Assembly (NCBI RefSeq): GCF_030813055.1
Contig: NZ_JAUSTW010000004.1
Location: 186,001-250,000, forward strand
DNA: 64,000 bases
Source: Neobacillus ginsengisoli
GTDB lineage: Bacteria > Bacillota > Bacilli > Bacillales_B > DSM-18226
Reading direction: 5' to 3'
Position numbers and translations under genes: made by a program. Position 1 is the stretch's first letter; every line of letters starts with the position of its first letter. Shown in pieces: positions 8,259-17,995 of this stretch. The notes under the pieces are model-generated. The model saw nothing but the letters and a program-made list of their open reading frames with translations, was not told the origin of the DNA and made no database searches.

Positions 8259-8285
8259 TTATTGGTGTTATCCTCTACGGGACTG

Positions 8286-8720
8286 TTATTTTTCCAAAAT
8301 GTCCTTTATCTTCTTAAGGTCTTTATTGTTTGCTTTTTTCATCATAGAGGAAATAAACGGAGTAAATAGCTTTGAAAAACCTGTCGGGTTACCCTTATTA
8401 CGTAAGGTCATTCTCGTATTATATTCGTCAATGGCTTTCCAAGTATAGGTGGTCTCCATTGGAAACGGTCCATCTGCTGTTCTCATTACCATTTTTTGAC
8501 CCGGAATAAATTCGACAATTTTGTATACATACGCAAGTTCTCTTCCCAAAAATTTTGCTTTAAATGCGATTCGTAAACCAACGGTCAACGGTTTATCAGT
8601 TTTCCACTCAGCTGAATTAATATTTACATACCATTTAGGAGCATTGTCAGGGTTTGCTGCATAGGTAGAAACCTTGTCAACCGGACACTTAATTTTTATT
8701 TCCGTAAAAACGTCAACCAT
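8286..8720 (-). CDS. SRPBCC (START/polyketide-cyclase-like) family protein
   Basis: 144 aa, soluble. Pattern of the SRPBCC fold: N-terminal FTEIKIKCPVDKVSTYAANPDNAPKWYVNI, a central AYVYKIVEFIPGQKMVMRT strand pair and a basic C-terminal helix. Such proteins bind hydrophobic ligands in a deep cavity; no catalytic signature is visible. GGAGGATATG lies directly before the start. Single gene with terminator. Confidence 0.8.
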   Translation of the reverse strand: MVDVFTEIKIKCPVDKVSTYAANPDNAPKWYVNINSAEWKTDKPLTVGLRIAFKAKFLGRELAYVYKIVEFIPGQKMVMRTADGPFPMETTYTWKAIDEYNTRMTLRNKGNPTGFSKLFTPFISSMMKKANNKDLKKIKDILEK

Positions 8721-8845
8721 ATCATATCCTCCGAATTTTTCAGCAGATTTCAGTTTTCCTGTAGATAAATTAATGGGAGTATACCATAAATTATTACCAT
8801 TTTAACCTTTTTCTATAATAATGGAGAATTTATCTGACGTAAACA

Positions 8846-8892
8846 AAAGGGGCCTGACTCCCAAAGCGTTAATGGGAGTCAAGACCCTTTTT
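8846..8892. repeat. Inverted repeat, possible bidirectional terminator
   Basis: AAAGGGGCCTGACTCCC and GGGAGTCAAGACCCTTT arms around an 11-base loop, T-runs on both outer sides. The GCCTGACTCCC core resembles but is not identical to the dispersed repeat head. Confidence 0.55.
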
Positions 8893-8900
8893 TCAATAAA

Positions 8901-8927
8901 AAAAAGACTCTGAGTAAGAGTCTTTTT
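8901..8927 (-). terminator. Terminator of the cold-shock gene
   Basis: GACTC TTACTCA GAGTC hairpin on the minus strand followed by eight T. Confidence 0.75.
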
Positions 8928-8945
8928 TATTAACGTAGGTTATTA

Positions 8946-9146
8946 TTAAGCTTTACGAACGTTAGTAGCTTGGGGTCCGCGTTGACCTTGTTCTACTTCA
9001 AAAGTAACTGCTTGACCTTCGTCTAAAGATTTGAAGCCTTCGCTTTGGATAGCTGAGAAATGTACGAATACGTCGTCTCCAGCTTCGCGTTCGATGAATC
9101 CAAAACCTTTTTCTGCATTAAACCATTTTACTTTACCTTGTTCCAT
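8946..9146 (-). CDS. Cold-shock protein (CspA/CspB family)
   Basis: 66 aa, exactly the family length. RNP1 KGFGFIER (about 13-20) and RNP2 VFVHFSAI (about 26-33) RNA-binding motifs are intact. Single-stranded RNA/DNA-binding chaperone. The upstream frame extension to 9176 is not used: AGGAGG lies before ATG 9146. A sigma-A-type promoter at 9269-9297 predicts a leader of about 115 bases, the long 5' UTR typical of cold-shock messages. Confidence 0.95.
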   Translation of the reverse strand: MEQGKVKWFNAEKGFGFIEREAGDDVFVHFSAIQSEGFKSLDEGQAVTFEVEQGQRGPQATNVRKA

Positions 9147-9268
9147 TTGTGTTTCCTCCTGTTGTGTGCTGTGCACACATTGTGTTACTATCCTTGCTCA
9201 AATCTTCAAGACAAAAAGCAGAATCACTTTTAACATCCTTACCGAACAAACAAAAATAATTCTCCTTT

Positions 9269-9297
9269 AATATAACAGAATAAATTTGGAAAAGCAA
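9269..9297 (-). promoter_or_regulatory. Promoter of the cold-shock gene
   Basis: Minus strand TTGCTT, 17-base spacer, TATATT. Predicted start about 9262, leaving a roughly 115-base untranslated leader. Confidence 0.6.
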
Positions 9298-9351
9298 GCG
9301 ACCGGAAAATATCTATTTAAATGCTATTATTCTTTTGGAGTAAAATAGTTC

Positions 9352-9597
9352 CTACTTTTTACCGCCGGCCAATTCCATTAGCTCTTTCAATTCATTTGTA
9401 AAGCCTTTTACCGCTCGATTTTCTACAACGGTGACAGGAAGCCCCAAATAGCCGAACTTCTCCACTTCCTTTCGATAATTTTCGTTCGTCGAAACATCCC
9501 TGACTTCAAATGGAATCCCCTCTTCAGTCAATACTTTTTTTACTAACGTGCATTCTATGCAATCGTTTGTCGTATAAACAATAATTTGTTTGATCAT
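9352..9597 (-). CDS. Glutaredoxin-like protein (NrdH/YruB type)
   Basis: 81 aa thioredoxin-fold protein. Redox motif C-I-E-C (about residues 11-14, TTNDCIECTLVKK) and the cis-Pro/glutathione-site region GLPVTVVENRAVKGF. Small glutaredoxins of this type reduce disulfides or act with class Ib ribonucleotide reductase, but no nrd gene is nearby. ATG 9597 is chosen with GAGGAG nine bases upstream. Confidence 0.85.
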   Translation of the reverse strand: MIKQIIVYTTNDCIECTLVKKVLTEEGIPFEVRDVSTNENYRKEVEKFGYLGLPVTVVENRAVKGFTNELKELMELAGGKK

Positions 9598-9705
9598 TAG
9601 TGATTTCTCCTCTTTCATATTTCTTTCATTTTAATCAAGATTATTCTTCTATTCTACATGAAAGAAGCGGATAGAATGCGAATTAACCTATTGGTAGAGA
9701 AAATT

Positions 9706-9740
9706 CCAAAAGAAACTCGACAGGATTGTATTACAACCTG
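9706..9740 (-). terminator. Weak terminator after purD
   Basis: CAGGTTGTAATACAATCCTG hairpin with one bulge on the minus strand, followed by TCGAGTTTCTTTT. Poor U-tract. Confidence 0.35.
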
Positions 9741-9742
9741 AT

Positions 9743-11005
9743 TCAATGGTATGCTTTAGATCCAATATCTGTTCGAAAATGAGCACCATTAAAAGAGATC
9801 TTTTCTACAGCAAGGTAAGCTAAATCCCTTGCTTCTTTCAGATTGTCACCGATAGCGGTAATTCCTAGAACACGGCCGCCATTTGTAATGGTATTTCCAT
9901 CCTTTTCCGTAGTACCGGCCTGGAATACAAAAGTCGGATATTTGACTTCGTCCAACCCTTGAATTACTTTGCCAGTTTCGTATGGACCCGGATATCCAGC
10001 GGAAGACATTATCACGCAAACTGCAGACTTATCTTTCCATTTCACCTCTAGTTTTTTTAATTCTCCTGAAAGACTTGCCATCAATATATCAAGCAAATCC
10101 GTTTCTAAAAGGGGCAGCACTACTTGTGTTTCCGGATCGCCAAAGCGGGCATTATATTCAATCACCTTTGGACCGTCCTTCGTCAGCATCAAGCCTGTAT
10201 AGAGAATCCCCTCAAAAGGACAACCTTCTATTACCATGGCCTCAGCCGTTGGTTCGACTATTTCCTTCATAATCCTTTCGACCATAGAAGAATTAATTTG
10301 CGGCAAAGGTGCATAGGTTCCCATTCCTCCTGTGTTTGGCCCTAGGTCGCCATTAAACACGGGCTTATGGTCTTGTGCAGGAATCATTGGCTTCACAGTC
10401 GACCCCATCACAAAAGAGAGCAGAGTCATCTCTTCTCCTTCCAAATATTCCTCGACAACTACTCTTGACCCTGCCGAACCAAACTTGACTTCCATCAGCA
10501 TATTTTTAAGAGCCTCTTCAGCTTCCGTTTCGGTTTTTGCGATAACCACACCTTTACCTGCAGCTAACCCATCTGCTTTTATAACAATGGGTGCTCCATT
10601 CAAACGAACATAGGCTAGCGCTTCCTCAAAGTTGGTAAACGTAGCATATTTCGCTGTGGGAATGTGATACTTTATCATTAATTCTTTGGCGAACGCTTTA
10701 CTTCCCTCAATCATGGCCGCTTCCTTTGAAGGTCCAAATATCTGTAATCCCTGCTGTTTAAAATAATTGACAATGCCCTTCGAGAGAGGCTCTTCTGGCC
10801 CCACAAAAGTAAGATCAATTTGCTCTTTTTTGGCAAAATCGGCTAATTTCTCGATTTCTGTTACAGAAATCGATACGCATTCCGCTACTTCAGCGATCCC
10901 AGGATTGCCAGGTGCACAATATAGATGATTGATTTTCGGACTTTGAGCTAATTTCCAAACAATTGCATGCTCGCGGCCGCCTCCCCCTACGACTAAAACC
11001 TTCAT
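9743..11005 (-). CDS. purD: PurD, phosphoribosylamine-glycine ligase (GAR synthetase)
   Basis: 420 aa, normal length. ATP-grasp enzyme making GAR from 5-phosphoribosylamine, glycine and ATP (step 2 of IMP synthesis). Seen: N-terminal VLVVGGGGREHAI, central AAGKGVVIA, GPNTGGMGTYAP (about 225-236) and ARFGDPETQ (about 290). Start overlaps the purN stop by four bases, so translational coupling is likely. Last gene of the minus-strand pur cluster. Confidence 0.97.
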   Translation of the reverse strand: MKVLVVGGGGREHAIVWKLAQSPKINHLYCAPGNPGIAEVAECVSISVTEIEKLADFAKKEQIDLTFVGPEEPLSKGIVNYFKQQGLQIFGPSKEAAMIEGSKAFAKELMIKYHIPTAKYATFTNFEEALAYVRLNGAPIVIKADGLAAGKGVVIAKTETEAEEALKNMLMEVKFGSAGSRVVVEEYLEGEEMTLLSFVMGSTVKPMIPAQDHKPVFNGDLGPNTGGMGTYAPLPQINSSMVERIMKEIVEPTAEAMVIEGCPFEGILYTGLMLTKDGPKVIEYNARFGDPETQVVLPLLETDLLDILMASLSGELKKLEVKWKDKSAVCVIMSSAGYPGPYETGKVIQGLDEVKYPTFVFQAGTTEKDGNTITNGGRVLGITAIGDNLKEARDLAYLAVEKISFNGAHFRTDIGSKAYH

Positions 11006-11580
11006 TTTGCTGCCTCCTTATTCGCAAGACTTTGTATCACTTCCGGCAATAATCTGTGTTCCTGCTCTTGGATCTTTTTTATTAATGTGTCTCTTGTCTC
11101 ACCTGATACAATTTCAACAGTCTGCTGGGCAATGATTGGACCTGTATCCATCCCTTCATCCACAAAATGTACCGTAACACCGGTTACCTTTACACCATAA
11201 TCGAGCGCTTGTCCAATCGCATCTTTTCCTTTAAAAGCTGGCAGCAAAGATGGATGTACATTGATGATTTTTCCATCATACGCATGTAGCAACACCTGCC
11301 CTAGCAGTCTCATATATCCAGCTAACACGATAAAATCTACTTGTTTTTGTGATAATTTTTCAAGAATCAATTCTTCATAGGCTTGTTTGTTTGAAAAATC
11401 TTTTACCCTAAAAGTAAACACCGGGATGGAAACATCCTTTGCTTTTTGTACTGCAAGGGCTTCAGGATTGTCACTGACGAGTATAACTATTTCTACATCT
11501 GTGATTTGTTTTGATTTGATGGATTCCAGAATCGCTGCAAAATTACTACCTGTTCCAGAAGCAAAAACGGCAATTTTCAT
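11002..11580 (-). CDS. purN: PurN, phosphoribosylglycinamide formyltransferase
   Basis: 192 aa. Transfers a formyl group from 10-formyl-THF to GAR (step 3). Motifs: VFASGTGSNFAAI at the N-terminus, the catalytic Asn/His region INVHPSLLPAFKG (about 107-119) and VHFVDEGMDTGPII. Two bases after purM and overlapping purD. In B. subtilis purH lies between purN and purD; here it is absent. Confidence 0.97.
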   Translation of the reverse strand: MKIAVFASGTGSNFAAILESIKSKQITDVEIVILVSDNPEALAVQKAKDVSIPVFTFRVKDFSNKQAYEELILEKLSQKQVDFIVLAGYMRLLGQVLLHAYDGKIINVHPSLLPAFKGKDAIGQALDYGVKVTGVTVHFVDEGMDTGPIIAQQTVEIVSGETRDTLIKKIQEQEHRLLPEVIQSLANKEAAK

Positions 11581-11582
11581 GC

Positions 11583-12617
11583 TTACTCCTTCTTGATCAC
11601 GACGTCATTGTTGCCTTTTTGAACCGTTCCGATCACGTATGAATCTTCCTCTAACGATTGAAGGTGCTCTATAATAGCCCTGGAATTAGCGGAATCAGCA
11701 ATTATAATCATACCAATTCCCATATTAAATGTACGAAACATATCATAATCTGAGATTTTTCCTACTTGTTGGATAAATGAAAAAATCTTATGTTTTTTCC
11801 ATGATTCATCGTTAATTTCAGCCTGTAAGCCTTTCGGAAGAATACGTGGAATGTTATCGTAAAAGCCACCACCTGTCACATGTACCAACCCATAGACAGG
11901 AAATTGCTTCAATACAGAAAGAATTGATTTAACATAAATTTTTGTTGGCTCCAATAACACTGCACCCAGTTCAGCACCCAATTCATCCACATATTCACGT
12001 AATGAAAGTCCAGTATCCTCCAATAGAACTTTACGCACAAGTGAAAACCCGTTGCTATGTACCCCACTCGAAGCTAGACCAATCAGTACATGACCTTCTT
12101 TTACTTTCGTTCCATCAATAAGGTGTTTTTGATCCACCATGCCTACTGTAAATCCAGCGATATCATATTCTTCATCCTGATACATACTAGGCATCTCAGC
12201 GGTTTCACCGCCAATTAGTGCACATCCTGCCTGTAGACAGCCATCAGCAATTCCTTTTACAATGGCTTCAATTTTCTCTGGTATAATCTTACCGCAGGCA
12301 AGATAATCTAGAAAAAAAAGCGGCTCTGCCCCTTGGACAATTACATCATTAACACACATAGCAACTGCATCGATTCCAATGGTATCGTGTTTGTCCATTG
12401 CAAAGGCAATTTTCAATTTGGTTCCAACACCATCTGTACCCGACACAAAAACGGGTTCCTCCATCTCCGTTAAATTTGGTTTGAAAAGTGCCCCAAACCC
12501 ACCTAATCCGGTTAATACCTCCGGACGGAAGGTTTTTTTTACATGTTTTTTCATTCGTTCAACAGCTTCATTTCCCGCATCTATATCGACTCCAGCTTGA
12601 CGGTACGCATCGCTCAT
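11583..12617 (-). CDS. purM: PurM, AIR synthetase
   Basis: 344 aa. Cyclises FGAM to AIR with ATP (step 5). Characteristic segments: [15 protein letters not shown] at the N-terminus, [13 protein letters not shown] (about 59-71), GGETAEMP and [16 protein letters not shown]. Follows purL by 14 bases. In B. subtilis purF is inserted between purL and purM; in this window purF is elsewhere. Confidence 0.97.
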   Translation of the reverse strand: MSDAYRQAGVDIDAGNEAVERMKKHVKKTFRPEVLTGLGGFGALFKPNLTEMEEPVFVSGTDGVGTKLKIAFAMDKHDTIGIDAVAMCVNDVIVQGAEPLFFLDYLACGKIIPEKIEAIVKGIADGCLQAGCALIGGETAEMPSMYQDEEYDIAGFTVGMVDQKHLIDGTKVKEGHVLIGLASSGVHSNGFSLVRKVLLEDTGLSLREYVDELGAELGAVLLEPTKIYVKSILSVLKQFPVYGLVHVTGGGFYDNIPRILPKGLQAEINDESWKKHKIFSFIQQVGKISDYDMFRTFNMGIGMIIIADSANSRAIIEHLQSLEEDSYVIGTVQKGNNDVVIKKE

Positions 12618-12631
12618 TAGTTTCCACTCCT

Positions 12632-14920
12632 TTACTGTAAATTTGCAGTGATTTCCTTCATGTTTAACTTTTCATATACTTTCGAACGCATAATGTCTGG
12701 AATGGCCTTCCGCCAAGCTGTTTCCAATGCGGAAACCGGTTGAGAAATCACGGTTTTTCCATTATGTTCAATAGACAGTTCTTTACTTTTAACATGGCCA
12801 ATTTCCTTTATTGGGACCTGAAGTTGGTTCGCATATTCCTTTACCTTCACTAAGTGTTCTGAGGACACAGAAAGAATAATTCGTGATTGGGATTCACTAA
12901 ATAGATTAAAGTCCGTTCTTAGTTCTTCAGTAAGATGGATTTCCGCTCCCAGATTTCCACCTATACAGCATTCAGCTATAGCAACAGCTAAACCACCTTC
13001 TGCAGTATCATGGGCTGACTGTACCAATCCCTCTTGAATCACTTTTAGCGTAAAAGCCTGGACATTTCGTTCTAAATCAAGACTTAACTGTGGTGGACGG
13101 CCTTCAATTCTACCTGTCATTAATTTTTGATATTCAGAACCGCCGATTTCTGCTTTGGTTTCACCAATCAAAAAGATTGAATCTCCTTCTTTTTTAAAGT
13201 CTTGAGTTGTGATATGTTCGACATCTTTTATTAACCCGACCATTCCAATTGTTGGAGTTGGAAAAATGGCTTCCCCTTTTGTTTCGTTATACAGACTGAC
13301 ATTTCCACCAATAACAGGAGTATTCAGCTGACGGCATGCTTCGCTAATCCCCTCTGCCGCTTTTTCAAACTGCCAGAAGATTTCAGGTTTTTCCGGGCTC
13401 CCAAAGTTTAAATTATCAGTTATTGCAAGTGGCTCCGCACCAGAACAAACAACGTTACGTGCCGCTTCAGATACAGCAATGGCTCCACCCATGAACGGGT
13501 CAAGATAGACATATCTTCCGTTGCAATCCGTCGTCATCGCCAATGCCTTTCGTGTACCCCGGATGGCAACAACAGCAGCATCCGATCCTGGTATGACCGC
13601 AGTATTCGTTCGAACCATATAGTCGTACTGCTGATAAACCCATTCTTTGCTTGCAATCGTTGGTGATGCTAACAGTTGCTGCAAAATGGAATTATAATCC
13701 TTTGGCTCTTCAATGGCTGAAGCAGTATCCAATGATGAATATTGTTCATAATATGGAGCTTCTTTAGATGGCTTACAATACACAGGCGCATCTTCTGCCA
13801 GCTTATCTGCAGGGATTTCAGCTACTACTTCGCCTTTATGAAGTAGGCGAAGTTGGTTATCATTTGTAACCCGTCCAATAACAGCCGAATGGAGTCCCCA
13901 TTTGTCAAAAATCCTTTTTACTTCTTCTTCTTTTCCTTTTTTCGCTACCACCAGCATTCGTTCTTGTGATTCCGAAAGCATCATTTCGTAGGCACTCATC
14001 CCTTTTTCTCGTTGCGGAACAAGGTCAAGATCCAATTCAACGCCATTTCCTGCTTTACTTGCCATTTCAGAGCTGGAGCTAGTTAATCCTGCTGCCCCCA
14101 TATCTTGAATCCCAACAACATGACCAGAGGCAATTAATTCAAGGGTCGCTTCGAGTAACAATTTTTCCATAAACGGATCGCCTACTTGTACAGCTGGTCG
14201 TTTAGCCTCCGAGTTTTCACTCAACTCTTCTGAAGCGAATGTCGCACCATGAATACCGTCTCTTCCTGTGGCAGCACCGACATATATGACAGGATTATCA
14301 ATCCCTTTTGCTAAGCCTTTTTGAATTTCATCGTGATTGATTAAACCGACACACATCGCATTCACAAGGGGATTTCCTTCATAGGAAGAATCAAAATAAA
14401 TCTCTCCTCCGACAGTTGGAATCCCCATACAATTTCCATATCCAGCGATTCCCGCAACCACATTTTCAAAAATATATTTGGTTTTTGGGTTATCTAATTC
14501 TCCAAAACGCAGTGAGTTCAATAGGGCAATTGGTCGGGCACCCATGGAGAAGACATCACGAATAATTCCTCCAACACCCGTAGCCGCACCTTGATAAGGC
14601 TCAATCGCAGATGGATGATTGTGACTTTCAATTTTAAAAACAACCGCTTGATTATCCCCGATATCCACAATACCTGCCCCTTCTCCCGGTCCTTGCAGAA
14701 CGCGGGAACCAGAGGTAGGAAAGCGCTTGAGGACTACCTTCGAATTTTTATAACTGCAATGCTCAGACCACATCACACTAAAAATACCAGTTTCCGTATA
14801 ATTAGGTTTTCGCCCAAGTATTTCAATTACCTTTTCAAATTCTTCATCCGTCAATCCCATTTCCCGGTATACCTTCTGGTCGACGATTTGTTGAGGAGTC
14901 GGTTCTTTATACTGTTCCAT
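12632..14920 (-). CDS. purL: PurL, FGAM synthetase large (synthetase) subunit
   Basis: 762 aa, the short PurL that works with separate PurQ and PurS. Converts FGAR to FGAM with ATP and ammonia. Seen: [12 protein letters not shown] near the N-terminus, [22 protein letters not shown], and [13 protein letters not shown] 14920 is chosen with GGAGGG-type sequence upstream; it overlaps the purQ stop by 14 bases. The longer frame up to 14980 would run inside purQ. Confidence 0.96.
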   Translation of the reverse strand: MEQYKEPTPQQIVDQKVYREMGLTDEEFEKVIEILGRKPNYTETGIFSVMWSEHCSYKNSKVVLKRFPTSGSRVLQGPGEGAGIVDIGDNQAVVFKIESHNHPSAIEPYQGAATGVGGIIRDVFSMGARPIALLNSLRFGELDNPKTKYIFENVVAGIAGYGNCMGIPTVGGEIYFDSSYEGNPLVNAMCVGLINHDEIQKGLAKGIDNPVIYVGAATGRDGIHGATFASEELSENSEAKRPAVQVGDPFMEKLLLEATLELIASGHVVGIQDMGAAGLTSSSSEMASKAGNGVELDLDLVPQREKGMSAYEMMLSESQERMLVVAKKGKEEEVKRIFDKWGLHSAVIGRVTNDNQLRLLHKGEVVAEIPADKLAEDAPVYCKPSKEAPYYEQYSSLDTASAIEEPKDYNSILQQLLASPTIASKEWVYQQYDYMVRTNTAVIPGSDAAVVAIRGTRKALAMTTDCNGRYVYLDPFMGGAIAVSEAARNVVCSGAEPLAITDNLNFGSPEKPEIFWQFEKAAEGISEACRQLNTPVIGGNVSLYNETKGEAIFPTPTIGMVGLIKDVEHITTQDFKKEGDSIFLIGETKAEIGGSEYQKLMTGRIEGRPPQLSLDLERNVQAFTLKVIQEGLVQSAHDTAEGGLAVAIAECCIGGNLGAEIHLTEELRTDFNLFSESQSRIILSVSSEHLVKVKEYANQLQVPIKEIGHVKSKELSIEHNGKTVISQPVSALETAWRKAIPDIMRSKVYEKLNMKEITANLQ

Positions 14921-15590
14921 TTTGTTCCCTCCAGAAACGTATAATAGATGAAAACATCCGTTTCCCATCATCTGTTCCAAGCCATTTATGTACAGCGCGT
15001 TCAGGATGGGGCATTAATCCTAAAACATTTCCTCTCTCATTGATAACCCCTGCAATCTCAGAAATCGAACCATTTGGATTCGTTCCTTTATACCTGAAAA
15101 CAATCTGATTGTTCTTTTCTAATTGATTTAATGTCTCTGGATCACAATAATAGTTTCCGTCGCCATGGGCGATAGGAATACGAATTGTTTCGCCTTCCTG
15201 ATAGTCTAATGTAAACGGTGTTAGGTTATTTTCTACTTTTAAATCAACCGTTTCACAATGGAACTTTAAGCGTTGATTTCTTCTTAATGCACCTGGCAAA
15301 AGATTAGCTTCGGTCAATATTTGAAATCCATTGCAAACCCCAAGAATCAATTTTCCCGCTTCTGATGCTAGTTTGACTTCCTCCATAACGGGAGACAAAC
15401 TTGCTACAGCACCTGGCCGCAAATAATCTCCATAGGAAAAACCGCCAGGTACAAGAATAGCATCATATTTTGATAAATCTGATTCTAGGTGCCATACATA
15501 CTCGACAGGCTGTTCAATTGTATCTAACACAGCTTTATACATATCTACATCGCAGTTTGAACCAGGAAATACTAGAACAGCAACGTTCAA
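14907..15590 (-). CDS. purQ: PurQ, FGAM synthetase glutamine amidotransferase subunit
   Basis: 227 aa class I amidotransferase that supplies ammonia to PurL. Nucleophile in GVCNGFQIL (Cys about 86), His/Glu of the triad in LMPHPERA (about 195-202), and N-terminal [13 protein letters not shown]. Lies between purS and purL as in B. subtilis. Confidence 0.97.
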   Translation of the reverse strand: MNVAVLVFPGSNCDVDMYKAVLDTIEQPVEYVWHLESDLSKYDAILVPGGFSYGDYLRPGAVASLSPVMEEVKLASEAGKLILGVCNGFQILTEANLLPGALRRNQRLKFHCETVDLKVENNLTPFTLDYQEGETIRIPIAHGDGNYYCDPETLNQLEKNNQIVFRYKGTNPNGSISEIAGVINERGNVLGLMPHPERAVHKWLGTDDGKRMFSSIIRFWREQNGTV

Positions 15591-15609
15591 TTTATTTCTC
15601 TCCCTTCCT

Positions 15610-15858
15610 TCAATACTTGTTTAGGTCAAACCTATAGTCCTCAATTACGGTGTTGGCTAACAGTTTCTCACACATGTCCTTCACTCGTTCTTCTGCATTT
15701 TTTTGATCATTACTATTTATTTCAAGCTCCATGTATTTACCGATTCGAACTTCTCCCACCTCGTCATACCCAAGTGAATGTAACGACTCGTGCACAGCAT
15801 TCCCTTGAGGATCTAAAACACTTTCTCTTAAGGTTACATATACTATTGCTTTAAACAT
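15610..15858 (-). CDS. purS: PurS, FGAM synthetase small subunit
   Basis: 82 aa, full length for the family. Needed to join PurQ and PurL in Gram-positive bacteria. Recognised by [20 protein letters not shown] and [17 protein letters not shown]. Overlaps the purC stop by eight bases. Confidence 0.95.
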   Translation of the reverse strand: MFKAIVYVTLRESVLDPQGNAVHESLHSLGYDEVGEVRIGKYMELEINSNDQKNAEERVKDMCEKLLANTVIEDYRFDLNKY

Positions 15859-16570
15859 CTACTCTACCCCCAATTCTACGTAAAATTTCATGATAGGCTT
15901 CTTCCACGTTTCCTAAATCTCGTCTAAACCGATCTTTATCTAATTTTTCCTTTGTACGTAAATCCCAGAAACGACAAGTATCAGGGGAAATTTCATCAGC
16001 TAAAATAATATCGCCCGCTGGTGTTTTACCGAACTCCAATTTAAAATCAACTAAAATGATCCCTTTTCTCAAAAGAAAATCCTTTAGGATTTCATTGATT
16101 GTTAGAGCTTGCTTACGGATGTAAACTAAATCTGATTCGGTTGCAAGCCCAAGTATTTCAATGTGATCATTATTAATAAAAGGGTCACCCAGCTCATCAT
16201 TTTTATAGTAGAATTCCACTAACGTACAGGGGAGCGCCTTCCCTTCCTCCCACCCCAACCTTTTCGTAAGCGAACCGGCTGCTATATTTCGAACAACCAC
16301 CTCAATGGGGATAATAGCCACTTGCTTTACAACCTGTTCCGTGGCAGAAATTCTATTAATAAAATGGTTTTCTACCCCTTTTTCCTTCAACAAACTAAGT
16401 AAAATGGCACTAATCTCGTTATTTAGTGTTCCTTTTCCAGCAATTTTTCCCTTTTTTTCGCCATTAAAGGCAGTGGCATCATCTTTATACTCAATCCAAT
16501 ATGTTTCAGGTTCTGATGTTTTGAACACTTTTTTAGCTTTACCTTCATACAGTTGATCTAATTTCTCCAT
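15851..16570 (-). CDS. purC: PurC, SAICAR synthetase
   Basis: 239 aa. Joins CAIR and aspartate (step 7). Signature segments: LYEGKAKKVF, DDATAFNGEKK, IPIEVVVRNIAAGSL (about 87-101), VDFKLEFG and LADEISPDTCR. Preceded by a 96-base gap after purK that holds a candidate PurR site. In B. subtilis purB separates purK from purC; here it is missing. Confidence 0.97.
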   Translation of the reverse strand: MEKLDQLYEGKAKKVFKTSEPETYWIEYKDDATAFNGEKKGKIAGKGTLNNEISAILLSLLKEKGVENHFINRISATEQVVKQVAIIPIEVVVRNIAAGSLTKRLGWEEGKALPCTLVEFYYKNDELGDPFINNDHIEILGLATESDLVYIRKQALTINEILKDFLLRKGIILVDFKLEFGKTPAGDIILADEISPDTCRFWDLRTKEKLDKDRFRRDLGNVEEAYHEILRRIGGRVDV

Positions 16571-16595
16571 ATTTTTTCTCCTTTACTAAAGAAGA

Positions 16596-16628
16596 TCTGA
16601 ACATAGCTCTTCATGCAGACATGTTTAA
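16596..16628. promoter_or_regulatory. Candidate PurR operator (PurBox pair) upstream of purC
   Basis: GAACAT (16599-16604) and ATGTTT (16621-16626) are inverted and 16 bases apart, the spacing known for PurBox pairs of Bacillus PurR. The first arm CTGAACAT differs from the CCGAACAT core by one base; the second arm is poorer. Confidence 0.3.
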
Positions 16629-16666
16629 AAATATATATCAAAAAGCTATTCGTTATCTATCCCCTC

Positions 16667-17794
16667 TTATTTCCAAATTTGAAGATTATTGATTTGTTGG
16701 AGCACTTGCTCGTGAGTTGAACCTAAAAAATTAATATGCCCCATTTTCCTATTTTCAACTGATTCCTTTTTACCGTACAAATGAAGTTTGGCTGTAGGTG
16801 GAAGCTGATCTATTTTATCTAACACTTTGCTCAAATGCTGACCTAAAATATTGACCATGATAATCGGACTTAAAAGAGAAGTATCTCCTAAGGGTAGACC
16901 ACATATTGCTTTAATATGTTGTTCAAATTGTGATGTTACACATGCATCCATGGAAAAATGACCGGAATTATGTGGTCTTGGTGCTAACTCATTCACGATC
17001 ATTTCACCATCATTCGTAAGGAACATTTCAATTGCCATTAATCCAACTGCTTGTATGGATTCTGCAATTTTCAATGCGATGGTTTCCGCCTGCGCCCATT
17101 GTTCCTTGCTAATTCTTGCAGGAACGATGGATTGATGGAGGATATTATTAACATGGATATTTTCAGCTATTGGAAAGGTCTTTGATTGACCAAGTATATT
17201 TCGTGCAACAATGACTGATAATTCTTTGCTGAACGAAATAAATTTTTCAATGATCATTTCCACACCGGTCTTATTCCAAGCCACTATAGCCATTGATATA
17301 TGGTCTTTGCTGCGGATAACCCATTGTCCTTTTCCATCGTAGCCTCCTGCTGCTGTTTTCATTACACAGGGTAGACCAAAACGATCAATAGCGATATGAA
17401 TGTCATTTTCAGATTGGATCTCCATGAAAGGAGCAACAGGCACAAAGTAAGATTGTAAGGTGGATTTCTCATGGATTCGATTTTGTGTTATTTTAAGGAG
17501 CTCGCTTCCTTGTGGAACAAAGGATGTTGTTTCTAAGATGGAGGCTATATTAGAATCAACATTTTCAAACTCATAAGTTATAACATCCGAGGAATCTGCT
17601 AAATCTTTAGCAGCAGTGAGATCAGAAAAGGGAGCGGTGATTTGGCGATCCGCTACTTGTCCACATGGAGAATCAGGTGTTGGATCCAAAGTAATGAAGC
17701 GGTATCCCATATTTCTCCCAGCAATTGAAATCATTCTCCCCAGCTGCCCTCCCCCTAAGATGCCAATTGTTGAGCCGGGTTTAATTACTGTCAT
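16667..17794 (-). CDS. purK: PurK, N5-carboxyaminoimidazole ribonucleotide synthase
   Basis: 375 aa ATP-grasp protein. Carboxylates AIR to N5-CAIR. Seen: GILGGGQLGRM (about 10-20), KTAAGGYDGKGQW, EKFISFSKELSVIVAR and NELAPRPHNSGH. ATG 17794 follows AAGGAGG; the frame extends to 17812. Its usual partner purE, which in B. subtilis lies directly upstream, is absent, so N5-CAIR mutase must be encoded elsewhere. First gene of the minus-strand cluster, divergent from purF. Confidence 0.95.
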   Translation of the reverse strand: MTVIKPGSTIGILGGGQLGRMISIAGRNMGYRFITLDPTPDSPCGQVADRQITAPFSDLTAAKDLADSSDVITYEFENVDSNIASILETTSFVPQGSELLKITQNRIHEKSTLQSYFVPVAPFMEIQSENDIHIAIDRFGLPCVMKTAAGGYDGKGQWVIRSKDHISMAIVAWNKTGVEMIIEKFISFSKELSVIVARNILGQSKTFPIAENIHVNNILHQSIVPARISKEQWAQAETIALKIAESIQAVGLMAIEMFLTNDGEMIVNELAPRPHNSGHFSMDACVTSQFEQHIKAICGLPLGDTSLLSPIIMVNILGQHLSKVLDKIDQLPPTAKLHLYGKKESVENRKMGHINFLGSTHEQVLQQINNLQIWK

Positions 17795-17995
17795 TGTGTT
17801 TTCCTCCTTCAAACAGACAATAGGGTTTTATCGATTTAATATCACTTTAGGTTATCCCGTATTACTCTGATTTACTTTTAAGAACTCCAGAAACTTTTTG
17901 TTAATGTCACCATTAACCAACACTGCAATTAAAAAGGATAGAAATTCTTCTTTCGCCAAAAATAATATGGGAATATCAAGGGGAGGCGGACATAA

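Noticed and set aside
8846..8892. Seventh copy of the dispersed GGTGCCTGTCACC repeat.
   Set aside because: Shares only a short GCCTGAC core, lacks the GGACA/TGTCC boxes; kept as a separate inverted repeat.
9969..10613. Overlapping plus-strand frames inside purD.
   Set aside because: Antisense to a clearly coding gene, no conserved pattern.
17795..17995. Guanine riboswitch or PurBox in the purF-purK divergent gap (AATAATATGGGAATATC looked purine-aptamer-like).
   Set aside because: The paired loops and the TCTACC core of a purine aptamer are missing, and no CCGAAC/GTTCGG arms were found.
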